Below, in pieces: positions 47,368-55,061 of a stretch of 64,000 nucleotides of DNA. The DNA is from Allokutzneria sp. A3M-2-11 16. Lineage in GTDB: Bacteria; Actinomycetota; Actinomycetes; Mycobacteriales; Pseudonocardiaceae. Position 1 is the first letter of the stretch, and each line of letters begins with the position of its first letter. The notes below the pieces were generated by a model. The model was not told the DNA's origin and searched no databases. It worked only from the letters and a program-made list of their open reading frames with translations. A program made the position numbers and the translations under genes. The stretch lies in NCBI RefSeq assembly GCF_024213555.1, contig NZ_JANAVO010000001.1, forward strand, positions 3,286,001 through 3,350,000, in the 5' to 3' direction.

Positions 47368-47734
47368 TGTGGCGGGCGACCCTTCTAGCGTGCGGAGAAG
47401 CCGAGGCACCCCGAAGCTACTATTCACTGAATAAGCCGCAACCCCTAAATACGGGCAGGAACGATCCGTGACGGTGCGTGCGTACCCAGTTCTTTTGTCC
47501 GTACTCGCCCCGGATGCCGGAGTTGCGCGCCTGACAGTTGTCACGGGCAGCTCGTGACAGGAGACCTAGGCGGTCCGCCCGGCTCAGGGGCAGTCTGGTG
47601 CCATGACCACGGCAGCCCCCGCCCCGGCGGGGAACGGTCATCACCCGAATTGCCCGAAGGCCACCCCGGTCAATGGGTAAAGAACTCGATTCGTCCGTTT
47701 ACGGATTTTCGAGCACCAGCACCGAGGAGGAACA
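47368..47734. promoter_or_regulatory. Divergent spacer with TATTCACTGAATA palindrome
   Basis: There is no gene in these 367 nt between the leftward glycosyltransferase and the rightward small membrane protein. A perfect palindrome with arms TATTCA/TGAATA is at 47421-47433, 54 nt upstream of the glycosyltransferase start. A second dyad, GTCACG-N7-CGTGAC, is at 47540-47558. Either could be an operator. No core promoter was assigned with confidence. Confidence 0.45.
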
Positions 47735-47908
47735 ATGACGAAGCCGGACAAGAACAAGCAGATTCTGGTCATGTCCGTCGCCGCGATCATCGGTGGCGTG
47801 ATCGGCGGCCTCTGCGGTCTGTTCGTGCTCAACCCGGGCATCCTCATCCCGATCGGTGTCGTGATCGGCATCGCCGTCAGCCTGCCGATGGTCAACAGCA
47901 AGAGCTGA
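47735..47908 (+). CDS. Small two-helix membrane protein, 57 residues
   Basis: This short gene has a strong ribosome site (GAGGAGG, 5 nt before ATG) and high-GC third positions. A charged start (MTKPDKNKQ) is followed by two hydrophobic segments, about residues 10-32 and 35-52, split by a PG turn, and the tail is NSKS. Glycine-zipper spacing (GGVIGGLCG) is visible in the first helix. I recognise no family. The two-helix hairpin and size are like small bacterial membrane proteins that assemble in the bilayer. It is monocistronic and is followed by two tandem GC hairpins. It may or may not belong to the adjacent cluster. Confidence 0.8.
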   Translation: MTKPDKNKQILVMSVAAIIGGVIGGLCGLFVLNPGILIPIGVVIGIAVSLPMVNSKS

Positions 47909-47957
47909 CCTCGGCACGCCGGTGCACCCCGAACCCCCAGCGCGGGTGGACCGGCCG

Positions 47958-48031
47958 GTCCGGCGACGACGCCCTGCGTCGCCGGACCCCTAACAGCCGG
48001 GCGGGGACCGTTCCAGTCGGTCCCCGCCCGG
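47958..48031 (+). terminator. Tandem GC hairpins after the small membrane protein
   Basis: Two perfect hairpins lie in series. The first has 11-bp arms (47958-47968 with 47977-47987) and an 8-nt loop. The second has 14-bp arms (47997-48010 with 48018-48031) and a 7-nt loop. There is no strong U-run, as is usual in actinomycetes. Together they would end the transcript of the 57-residue protein gene. Confidence 0.75.
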
Positions 48032-48080
48032 CCCCTTCGCGTCTCCGCCGCCCTCTGATCGCTCGGCGCGGCGGTGCACC

Positions 48081-48154
48081 CAATGACTCGTTCAGCACGT
48101 TCAACTGACCAAATGAGTCATTCGGCACACTCAACGTGCTGAATGAGTCATTGA
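48081..48154. repeat. AATGACTCGTTCAG palindromic repeat, array 1
   Basis: Alternating direct and inverted units of the type CAATGACTCGTTCAGCACGT and CTGAATGAGTCATTG are packed in 74 nt. A second array of the same units is at 48326-48370. Frames through the repeat read NDSFSTLN or NVLNESL on either strand, which creates false short ORFs. No gene is present from 47909 to 48465; this spacer holds hairpins and these repeats only. Confidence 0.7.
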
Positions 48155-48325
48155 GGCGAACCCGCGCGAGTCGAGCCCGCGGTGAGTCGAACTCCGCCCA
48201 CCGCGCCCCAGGACTTGGCGCCCCACCCCCGCCGCGCCACACTTGAAAGTGGGGGGGTCCCCCGGACCGTGCGGAAGCCACCCTCGCCCGCACCACGACC
48301 CTGTTCACGGGCTCGGCGATGCGCC

Positions 48326-48370
48326 TCAATGACTCGTTCAGCACGTTCAACGGACTGAATGAGTCGTTGG
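48326..48370. repeat. AATGACTCGTTCAG palindromic repeat, array 2
   Basis: CAATGACTCGTTCAG, then CACGTTCAACGGA, then CTGAATGAGTCGTTG: the outer 15-nt arms match at 13 positions as an inverted repeat. These are the same units as array 1 at 48081-48154, about 170 nt away. Confidence 0.65.
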
Positions 48371-48411
48371 GGTGGCTTCGGCGCCCTACGGCTCACGGGC
48401 GGGGAACAGCG

Positions 48412-48446
48412 CAGTGCCCCGGCCGGGAGATCCGGCCGGGGCACTG
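48412..48446 (-). terminator. Perfect 15-bp hairpin after the secreted-protein gene
   Basis: Arms CAGTGCCCCGGCCGG (48412-48426) and complement (48432-48446) enclose loop GAGAT. It begins 20 nt after the stop of the minus-strand secreted-protein gene at 48466. Strong intrinsic-type terminator without an obvious U-run. Confidence 0.8.
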
Positions 48447-48465
48447 GTCATGCAGCGGAGTTCGC

Positions 48466-49227
48466 TCAGCCCGTCACGTCGAGCTGGGCCGGAGCCGGAA
48501 CCGGCTTCGGCGCGACGCCGTTGTCACCGGTGGCAGCCGAGGAGGAGCTGGACGGCTTGCTGGTGGCGCTGGACGGCTTGCTGGTCGGGGAGGGCTTGCC
48601 GGTGGGCGAGGTACCGGTCTCGCCGCCGGTGTTGCCGTCCTTGCCGGGGGTGCAGGTCGCCGAGGCGACGGTGATCTTCTGCAGCTCCGAGACCTTGATC
48701 GAGATCGCGTTGACCGTGGTGGTCCCGTTCTTGTTCTTCACCTGCTCGTTGAGCATGACCTTGGCCAGGCCGGGCACCTCGATGCCGGTGTTGGCCGGGA
48801 CCGCGACGTCGAGCGGCTTGCCGAGGAGCTTGGCGCCGACCAGCGAGGAGGACACGCCGGACTTGTCGCACTTGGAGGTGATGACCTGCGCGCTGAGCAG
48901 CTGGCCGCCGCCGAGCTTGAGCTCCTTGAGCAGGTCGAGGCCCAGGTCGACGGACACGTTGACGACGGTGGCCTTGGCGTTGTGCTTGCCCGCCTCCGCC
49001 TCCAGCGCCCGCACCTGCACGGACTTGGCCGGGACCTCGGCGACCTTCTTGTGGTCGTAGCCGTTCTTGCCGTTCACGTACGGCAGCGGGTCGATGTTGA
49101 GCAGGCCCTTGGCCGACAGAGCGAAAGCCTCGCTGGCGGCGGAAGGCGTCGCGGACGCGGCGGGCGCCGCGACGAGTCCTGCTGCGGCGAGCGCGGCGAG
49201 CGCGCCCAGGATCTTCTTGCTGGACAA
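48466..49227 (-). CDS. Secreted choice-of-anchor-P-like protein
   Basis: A 253-residue exported protein. Residues 1-26 are a Sec signal peptide (SSKK, hydrophobic Ala/Leu core, ending in ASA). A beta-rich domain of about 150 residues follows and has two Cys that could pair (in TSKCDKSG and SATCTPG). The C-terminus is a Ser/Thr/Pro/Lys-rich, low-complexity tail (repeated TSKPSS), suiting wall or surface display. The domain resembles the choice-of-anchor P family of actinomycete surface proteins; its function is unknown. The start is TTG at 49227 with GAAAGG 9 nt upstream. It lies 98 nt after the L,D-transpeptidase gene on the same strand, and a perfect hairpin follows its stop. Confidence 0.8.
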   Translation of the reverse strand: MSSKKILGALAALAAAGLVAAPAASATPSAASEAFALSAKGLLNIDPLPYVNGKNGYDHKKVAEVPAKSVQVRALEAEAGKHNAKATVVNVSVDLGLDLLKELKLGGGQLLSAQVITSKCDKSGVSSSLVGAKLLGKPLDVAVPANTGIEVPGLAKVMLNEQVKNKNGTTTVNAISIKVSELQKITVASATCTPGKDGNTGGETGTSPTGKPSPTSKPSSATSKPSSSSSAATGDNGVAPKPVPAPAQLDVTG

Positions 49228-49325
49228 GGAGAGGACCTTTCAGGGGTGAATGGGGCGGAGGCCAGGGCCGGGTGCTGGCGGTGCTTCCCCGACGCGACCC
49301 GGCCGCTGACCGGGGGGAAGGGAGA

Positions 49326-50117
49326 TCAGGTGATGGAGATGACCGTACCCAGGGGCAGGTCCATCAGCTTGGTCAGCGTTTCCGGGGTGACCCGGATGCA
49401 GCCGTCGCTGGTGCTCTTGCCGATGTGCTCGTTGGTCGGCCAGGTGTGCAGCGCGACCGTGCCGGGCCCGCCGCCGAAGGTCTCGTGCGAGTCGGAGTGC
49501 GCGGACAGCGGCAGCACGTACTTGCTGTAGGTGTTCTTGGTCTCCTCGATGGAGGCCATCAGGTAGTGCCTGCCCTTCGGCGTGGGGAACTCCGCCTTGC
49601 CGATGCCAACCTTGTGCGTGCCCTGCGACGCGCCGTCCTTGAAGATCTCCAGCGAGTAGTTCGCCAGGTTCACCGTGACCGTGTAGGGGTTGCGCGCGGA
49701 CTCGGTGGAGCCCGGCGCGTGGATCCAACCGGCCAGGCCGTTGGGCCGCGCGGGCAGCAGCACCTGGACCCAGTCACCCTGCTCGGCGATGGCCGGAACC
49801 CAGGTGGGCGAGCCGACCTGGACCGTCGGGAGCTTGCCGAACGGCTTGCCGCCGGGCTTGTCGTAGACGGGCAGCTCCTTGGTGACCTTGAAGACCTTGT
49901 CGGTCGCCTTCGCGGTCGGAGCCGGGTCGAGCGGGGCGTTGTCGATCTTGCCGAAGGTGTTCAGGTCGGGCAGCACGGCCAGGTCGGCCGTGCCCAGCTC
50001 GGCCGGGGCGGCCTGGGCCGGGGCCTCGGAGGAACAGCCCGAGCTGAGCAGCGCGACGCTCACGACGCCGATCAGAGCGGTCAGCACCGTGCGGGGGACG
50101 GACGCGGTTGTTGCCAT
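49326..50117 (-). CDS. L,D-transpeptidase lipoprotein
   Basis: A 263-residue cell-wall cross-linking enzyme that forms 3-3 linkages in peptidoglycan. An N-terminal export signal ends in a lipobox-like LLSSGC, so it is probably lipid-anchored. An SH3-like domain (about 75-130) precedes the YkuD catalytic domain (about 143-262), with HTWPTNEHIG and SDGCIRV; Cys240 is the nucleophile. The frame is open far upstream, but MATTASVPR at 50117 gives the signal peptide directly and has AAGG upstream. An inverted repeat CTTCCCC/GGGGAAG (49289-49320) follows the stop and may weaken read-through to the next gene. Not expected to be part of the polyketide pathway. Confidence 0.92.
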   Translation of the reverse strand: MATTASVPRTVLTALIGVVSVALLSSGCSSEAPAQAAPAELGTADLAVLPDLNTFGKIDNAPLDPAPTAKATDKVFKVTKELPVYDKPGGKPFGKLPTVQVGSPTWVPAIAEQGDWVQVLLPARPNGLAGWIHAPGSTESARNPYTVTVNLANYSLEIFKDGASQGTHKVGIGKAEFPTPKGRHYLMASIEETKNTYSKYVLPLSAHSDSHETFGGGPGTVALHTWPTNEHIGKSTSDGCIRVTPETLTKLMDLPLGTVISIT

Positions 50118-50911
50118 CGGAAAACCTTGACTCCGGGAATTCAGGTGTGGGTGGGGGAGGCGGTTGTGCCGCACCGGGGGCCGTCGCCCTCGCGTACGCC
50201 GAATGCGAGGGCGTTTCGGTCCTGCCCGAAGGCGTCCACGCGGTAACCGATCACGAGGGCCGGGTAGGCCGGTCGGTGGCGGAGCCAGGAGGCGGGCGAG
50301 CCGGAATGCGGTGACTGTGCGTTGTCCGGGGGCGACAACCGCTAGTCGGAAAACCAAGACTGTGCGGCAACTTCCTACTTCAGAGAAAAGGCGCGGTCAA
50401 TGCCCCACGCCATCGCGGCCGAGACACGCAACCAGCGGCATTAGGGCATTTCCCCAGGTAACCCGACCCCTAGGGGTATCACCTGAACGTGTGATGTTCG
50501 AACTGACTGTAACGGCTGGTGCTGATGTGAAGATCACCTTCGCCACGGCTGACCTTTCCGGGTGGCCACCGTGGTGGGGGGCACTATCGCTACCCCTATC
50601 TGGGACGTTACGGTCCACAAAGTCTTTCTGGCCGGTGCATCACGCCGTTCCGCGAACCATTTACCGAGCAGATGTGGGTGGGGAACGAAAATTTCCCATC
50701 GCGAAGCAACCTCGGGCTCGCTCATGCGTACCGAATGCGCGACCGCATCCACTTCCGCCGCATCCACTTCCGCGGAAATCTCTTCCCGAGACGCGACCAG
50801 GCCCGGGGCGGCCTCCCGTGCGACCGCGCTGCCCCCGATCTCACCGCGCGCAGCGGCCCCCGAGCAACCGAATCGTCGGAGACCTCAACCCGCGCCGCCC
50901 GGTGGTTGGGG
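50118..50911. other. Long non-coding spacer upstream of the L,D-transpeptidase
   Basis: I see no convincing gene in about 800 nt; the open frames here are Arg/Pro-rich artefacts of base composition. It must contain the leftward promoter of the L,D-transpeptidase gene. The palindrome CCCCTAGGGG lies near 50468, and a 15-nt tandem duplication, CCGCATCCACTTCCG, is at 50743-50772. The right part runs into the palindromic element at 50912-51031. Confidence 0.5.
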
Positions 50912-51031
50912 CGTCTTCAAGTACGGCGCACCCCCGCTTCGAGCGTCTTCAACCACGGCAAACCTGGTCGGCGAGGGGGGTTTGTCGTCGTTAGCGATCG
51001 CGGGGGCGGGGGTTCGGGGTACTTGAAGACC
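50912..51031. repeat. TCTTCAAGTAC palindromic element, copy 3
   Basis: CGTCTTCAAGTAC at 50912-50924 and GTACTTGAAGACC at 51019-51031 are inverted ends. The inside repeats GCGTCTTCAA at 50943 and has GTTAGCGATCG and GGGGGTTCGGGG on the right. It starts 23 nt past the stop of the leftward MarR gene (51055), again at a gene 3' end. Confidence 0.8.
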
Positions 51032-51054
51032 GGGGAACCCGAGCTGGGTCGGGT

Positions 51055-51501
51055 TCAGGGCGTGGTGAGGGATTCCAGTGCGCGCACCAGCGGGGCCTGC
51101 TCGGGCAGTTTCGCCGCCTCGGTGAGCGCTTCGTCCAGCACGCGGTCGTGGGTCGGCCGGGCGGCGTCGAGCAGCTCGTGGCCTTCGGCGGTCACCTCGG
51201 TGTAGATGCCGCGCCGGTCGTCGGCGCACAGGTACCGCTGGAGCAGCCCGCGGTCCTCCAGCCTGCTGACCAGGCGCGTCGTCGCCGACTGGCTGAGCAC
51301 GACCGCGCGGGAGAGCTGGTTCATCCGCATGTGCCAGCCGTCCTGCCTGGCCAGCACGTCCAGCACGCTGTACTCGCTGACCGAGAGCCGGTGCTCCTGC
51401 TGGAGGGCGCGCTCCAGGCCGTCCTCGATGCGCGCGTGCAGCGCCGCCAACGCGCGCCAGCCCTGGGCGCGCGCCTCGACCGCGTCGTCGGACAGTCCCA
51501 C
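51055..51501 (-). CDS. MarR-family transcriptional regulator
   Basis: A 148-residue winged-helix regulator. The recognition-helix region reads NQLSRAVVLSQSATTRLVSRLEDRGLLQR and the wing contains DDRRGIYTEVT, both characteristic of MarR proteins. The start is GTG at 51501 with AGAGGTGA upstream. It is divergent from an MFS exporter-SDR-AKR operon 162 nt away, the usual arrangement for a MarR repressor that controls its neighbour in response to a small molecule or oxidative stress. Ligand unknown. It lies outside the main PKS block and could sense the cluster's product, but that is conjecture. Confidence 0.92.
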   Translation of the reverse strand: MGLSDDAVEARAQGWRALAALHARIEDGLERALQQEHRLSVSEYSVLDVLARQDGWHMRMNQLSRAVVLSQSATTRLVSRLEDRGLLQRYLCADDRRGIYTEVTAEGHELLDAARPTHDRVLDEALTEAAKLPEQAPLVRALESLTTP

Positions 51502-51663
51502 GGTTCACCTCTCCGGTACCGGCTGTGTAGGCCGAGCGTACGACTTGCGCGTCGTCATTGCATACGGCACTATCAGGCGTCGTCAATAGAAAGCGTGTGC
51601 AACTATCTCGGACGCGGGTTGTTGAGTGCGCTAGGTAACAGACTACGCAGGAAGAAGACTGAC
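51502..51663. promoter_or_regulatory. Divergent promoter region MarR / MFS exporter
   Basis: 162 nt between two divergent starts must hold both promoters and probably the MarR operator. Partial symmetries (TTGCATAC near 51558 with GTGTGCAA near 51594; TGTT/AACA near 51620-51640) are visible, but none is convincing enough to name as the operator. Confidence 0.4.
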
Positions 51664-52839
51664 ATGCCCGCTGCCCTGCTCGCCCTGGCGATCAGCGCCT
51701 TCGGCATCGGAACCACCGAGTTCGTCATCATGGGCCTGTTGCCCGAGGTCGCGACCGATTTCGGGGTCACCATCCCGGCCGCAGGCCTGCTGATCTCCGG
51801 GTACGCGCTCGGCGTCGTCGTCGGCGCGCCCCTGCTCACCGCCCTCGGCTCGCGCTTGCCCCGCAAGACCATCCTGGTCGCGCTGATGGGCCTGTTCATC
51901 GTCGGCAACCTGGTGTCGGCCGTCGCGGGCAGCTACGGCCTGCTGATGACGGGCCGGATCGTCGCAGCCCTCTCGCACGGCGCGTTCTTCGGCGTCGGCT
52001 CGGTCGTCGCCGCCGGACTCGTCGCGCCCGAGCGCAAGGCCAGCGCCATCGCGATGATGTTCACCGGCCTCACCGTCGCCAACGTGCTCGGCGTGCCGAT
52101 GGGCACCGCGCTCGGGCAACAACTCGGGTGGCGCTCCACGTTCTGGGCGGTCACGGTGCTCGGCGTGATCGGCCTCGTCGGCATCATCACCCTCGTGCCC
52201 CGCCAGCCGGTGGTGGACAACGGCGGCCTGCGCGGCGAGCTGGCGGTCTTCCGCGACCGGCAGGTGTGGCTCGCGCTGGTCACGACCGCGCTCGGGTTCG
52301 CGGGCGTGTTCGCCTCCTTCACCTACATCGCGCCGATGATGACCGAGGTCGCCGGGTTCTCGCCCGGAGCGGTGACCTGGCTGCTGGTGTTGTTTGGCGC
52401 CGGGTTGTTCGCGGGCAACCTCCTCGGAGGCCGCGCCGCCGACCGATCCTTGATGCCCAGCCTGTACGCGTTCCTCACCGCGCTCGCCGTGGTGCTGGTG
52501 GTCTTCGTGTTCACCGCGCACTCACAGGTGCTCGCCGCGGTCACCATCGCCGCGTTCGGCGCGGTCGGCTTCGCCACGGTGCCGCCGTTGCAGATGCGGG
52601 TGATGCGCAAGGCCGAGGGCGCGCCCGCGCTCGCCTCGGCCGCCAACATCGCCGCCTTCAACCTGGGCAACGCCCTCGGCGCCTGGCTGGGCGGTGCCGC
52701 GATCGAGGGCGGGCTCGGGCTCACCGCGCCGAGCTGGATCGGAGCGCTGCTCGCCGCGTCCGGACTGGCCGTCGCCCTCTACTCCGGAGCGCTGGACCGG
52801 CGCCCCGCGCACGAGACCAAGCAAGGAGCCCTCGTCTGA
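51664..52839 (+). CDS. MFS efflux transporter (12 TM, AraJ/YdhP-like)
   Basis: A 391-residue inner-membrane drug or sugar efflux transporter. It begins MPAALLALAISAFGIGTTEF, typical of the DHA1/AraJ group, and has about 12 hydrophobic segments. The motif GSRLPRK follows TM2-TM3. The start ATG 51664 has AGGAAGAAG upstream; a longer open frame starts inside the MarR gene region and is not used. Its stop TGA overlaps the ATG of the SDR gene (ATGA-type junction at 52837-52841), so the two are translationally coupled. Probably controlled by the divergent MarR. Confidence 0.92.
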   Translation: MPAALLALAISAFGIGTTEFVIMGLLPEVATDFGVTIPAAGLLISGYALGVVVGAPLLTALGSRLPRKTILVALMGLFIVGNLVSAVAGSYGLLMTGRIVAALSHGAFFGVGSVVAAGLVAPERKASAIAMMFTGLTVANVLGVPMGTALGQQLGWRSTFWAVTVLGVIGLVGIITLVPRQPVVDNGGLRGELAVFRDRQVWLALVTTALGFAGVFASFTYIAPMMTEVAGFSPGAVTWLLVLFGAGLFAGNLLGGRAADRSLMPSLYAFLTALAVVLVVFVFTAHSQVLAAVTIAAFGAVGFATVPPLQMRVMRKAEGAPALASAANIAAFNLGNALGAWLGGAAIEGGLGLTAPSWIGALLAASGLAVALYSGALDRRPAHETKQGALV

Positions 52840-53627
52840 TGAACATCGACCTCACCGGCCGCACCGCGCTCGTCACCGGGTCCACCGCGGGGATCGGCCT
52901 CACCACGGCGGAGACGCTGGCCCGCGCGGGCGCGACGGTCATCGTCAACGGTCGTGACGAGGGACGCGTGAAGTCCACTGTGGACAAACTGGCAGCCGGT
53001 GGCGCCCGGGTCCGGGGTGTCGCCGCGGACGTCGGCACCGAGGAGGGCGCGAACGCGTTGCTCACGGCTGAACCCGAGGTCGACATCCTGGTGAACAACG
53101 CCGGGATCTTCGCCCCGCAGGACGTCTTCGAGATCCCCGACTCGGAGTGGCTGCGCTTCTTCGAGGTCAACGTGCTCTCCGGCGTCCGCCTCGCCAGGCA
53201 CCACACCCCGCGCATGGTCGAGCGCGGCTGGGGCCGGGTGATCTTCGTCAGCAGCGAGTCCGCCGTGCAGACCCCGACCGAGATGGTGCACTACGGCATG
53301 ACCAAGACCGCGCAGCTCGCAGTCGCCCGTGGCATGGCGCAGTCCGTGGCGGGAACCGGTGTCACGGTGAACAGCGTGCTGCCCGGACCGACGCTCACCC
53401 CCGGCGTCGAGGAGTTCATCAGCGGCCTCAACGGTTCTGACGTGCCGTTCGAGGAGGCGGAGCGGCGGTTCATGGCGAAGGACCGCCCGACCTCGTTGCT
53501 GCGCAGGCTGATCCGTCCGCAGGAGGTGGCGAACATGATCACCTACGTCGCCTCCGACCTGGCGTCGGCCACCACCGGCGGCGCACTGCGCGTCGACGGC
53601 GGCGTCGCCACCGCCATCATCCCCTGA
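52839..53627 (+). CDS. Short-chain dehydrogenase/reductase
   Basis: A 262-residue classical SDR. It has the cofactor motif TGSTAGIG near residue 13, NNAG near 90, the catalytic Ser in VSSESA and YGMTK with Tyr and Lys four apart. The GRDEGR segment after beta-2 suggests NADP(H). The substrate cannot be told from sequence. It is coupled to the upstream exporter by overlapping stop/start codons and followed 20 nt later by an aldo/keto reductase, so a small reductive detoxification operon is likely. Confidence 0.93.
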   Translation: MNIDLTGRTALVTGSTAGIGLTTAETLARAGATVIVNGRDEGRVKSTVDKLAAGGARVRGVAADVGTEEGANALLTAEPEVDILVNNAGIFAPQDVFEIPDSEWLRFFEVNVLSGVRLARHHTPRMVERGWGRVIFVSSESAVQTPTEMVHYGMTKTAQLAVARGMAQSVAGTGVTVNSVLPGPTLTPGVEEFISGLNGSDVPFEEAERRFMAKDRPTSLLRRLIRPQEVANMITYVASDLASATTGGALRVDGGVATAIIP

Positions 53628-53647
53628 TCCACAGGAAAGGACACATC

Positions 53648-54481
53648 ATGAGCGGCGTTCCCACGGTCACCCTGAACAACGGAGTGGCCATGCCGCAGCT
53701 GGGTTTCGGCGTATTCCAGGTGCCCGACGACGAGACCGCCGCGGCGGTCACCTCGGCGCTGGAGACCGGCTACCGCAGCATCGACACCGCGGCCATCTAC
53801 GGCAACGAGGCAGGCGTCGGCACCGCGCTGGAGAAGTCCGGCATCCCCAGGGACGAGCTGTTCGTCACCACCAAGGTGTGGAACGCCGACCAGGGCTACG
53901 ACAGGACCCTCGCCGCCTTCGACGCCAGCCTGGAGAAGCTGCGGCTGGACCGGATCGACCTGTACCTCGTCCACTGGCCGACGCCGGCGCGCGATCTCTA
54001 CGTCGACACCTGGAAGGCGTTCAACAAGCTGCTCGGTGACGGCCGGGTCCGCGCGATCGGCGTGTCGAACTTCCAGGAGGCGCACCTGCGCCGGGTGATC
54101 GACGAGGTCGGTGTCGTGCCCTCGGTCAACCAGATCGAGCTGCACCCGTTGCTGCAACAGGAAAAGCTGCGTTCCGTGCACGCGGAGCTGGGCATCCACA
54201 CCGAGGCGTGGAGCCCGCTCGCCCAGGGCGGTGAACTGCTGAAGGACCCCGTGCTGGCCGAGATCGCCGCCAAGCACGGCCGGTCGGCCGCGCAGGTGAT
54301 CCTGCGCTGGCACCTCCAGCTGGGCAACGTGGTGATCCCGAAGTCGGTGACGCCCAAGCGGATCGCCGAGAACTTCGACGTGTTCGGCTTCGAGCTGGAC
54401 CAGACCGACCTCGACCGGATCGCGACGCTGAACAAGAACGAGCGGACCGGCTTCGACCCGGACGAGTTCAACGCCGCGTGA
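53648..54481 (+). CDS. Aldo/keto reductase (2,5-diketogluconate reductase-like)
   Basis: A 277-residue AKR with an intact tetrad: Asp and Tyr in SIDTAAIYGNE, Lys in TTKVWN and His in LVHWP. The C-terminal NADPH-site segment IPKSVTPKRIAEN is present. It resembles the AKR5 group that reduces small aldehydes and ketones. AGGAAAGGA lies upstream of the ATG. It is the third gene of the MFS-SDR-AKR operon. The deoxysugar pathway lacks a visible 3-ketoreductase; this protein is an unlikely substitute given its AKR5-like features and distance, but it is the only AKR here. Confidence 0.93.
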   Translation: MSGVPTVTLNNGVAMPQLGFGVFQVPDDETAAAVTSALETGYRSIDTAAIYGNEAGVGTALEKSGIPRDELFVTTKVWNADQGYDRTLAAFDASLEKLRLDRIDLYLVHWPTPARDLYVDTWKAFNKLLGDGRVRAIGVSNFQEAHLRRVIDEVGVVPSVNQIELHPLLQQEKLRSVHAELGIHTEAWSPLAQGGELLKDPVLAEIAAKHGRSAAQVILRWHLQLGNVVIPKSVTPKRIAENFDVFGFELDQTDLDRIATLNKNERTGFDPDEFNAA

Positions 54482-54494
54482 CCCCCGCGCCGGA

Positions 54495-55061
54495 TCAGGT
54501 GGTGTAGGCCCGCTTCGCGCGCCCCTCGCGCAGGGTTTCGGCCCACCATCTGATCTGGTCCAGCATCGTCTTCGCCGCCGCGTTGACCTCGTCAGGGCTG
54601 TGCGGCTCGCCCTTGCCGTCGAAGGCGCCGAACACGTTGTGGAAGCTCACCGTGTCGCGCACCGAGACCGCGTGCAGCTCCGCGAAGACCTGGCGCAGCT
54701 GCTCGACGGCCCGCAGCCCGCCGGAGATCCCGCCGTAGGAGACGAACCCGACCGGCTTGGCCTGCCAGCCGTAGTAGCAGGAGTCGATCGCGAACTTCAG
54801 CGAAGCCGGGTACCCGTGGTTGTACTCCGGCGTCAGCACCACGAACGCGTCCGCGTCCGCGACGCGCTCGTTGAACCGGTCGAGTTCGGGGGTGGACTTC
54901 ATCGGGTGGCGCTCGCCGAGCAGGGGGTCCGCGAGGTCGATCATGTCGATGTCGAAGTCCGCGCTCTGCTCGACACGCTTGGTGAACCAGTTCGCGATCA
55001 CGTCCGCGCGCCTGCCTTCCCGGGTGCTACCGATGATGACGGCCAGCTTGATCGTGCTCAT
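54495..55061 (-). CDS. NADPH-dependent FMN reductase
   Basis: A 188-residue flavodoxin-fold reductase. The phosphate-binding start GSTREGRRAD and the family signature TPEYNHGYPASLKFAID are present, with YGGISGG near the flavin. These enzymes reduce FMN, quinones or chromate with NADPH. The start ATG 55061 overlaps the stop of the upstream exporter gene by 4 nt (ATGA), so translation is coupled. It converges on the AKR gene with a 13-nt gap. Confidence 0.93.
   Translation of the reverse strand: MSTIKLAVIIGSTREGRRADVIANWFTKRVEQSADFDIDMIDLADPLLGERHPMKSTPELDRFNERVADADAFVVLTPEYNHGYPASLKFAIDSCYYGWQAKPVGFVSYGGISGGLRAVEQLRQVFAELHAVSVRDTVSFHNVFGAFDGKGEPHSPDEVNAAAKTMLDQIRWWAETLREGRAKRAYTT

Noticed and set aside
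47554-48108. 184-codon plus-strand frame over the small membrane protein
   Set aside because: Different frame from the well-supported 57-residue gene and composed of repeat- and hairpin-derived sequence.
48081-48370. Possible CRISPR array
   Set aside because: Units are palindromic and alternate in orientation with no uniform spacers, and there are no cas genes.
50164-50994. 276-codon plus-strand open frame upstream of the MarR gene
   Set aside because: Arg/Pro-rich low-complexity translation, no ribosome site, runs through a repeat element; not credible as a gene.
51550-51610. TTGCATAC/GTGTGCAA as MarR operator
   Set aside because: The arms are imperfect and about 30 nt apart, too far for a typical MarR site.
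53648-54481. Aldo/keto reductase as the missing sugar 3-ketoreductase
   Set aside because: It resembles AKR5 diketogluconate reductases, sits in a different operon with an exporter and SDR, and is 48 kb from the sugar genes.
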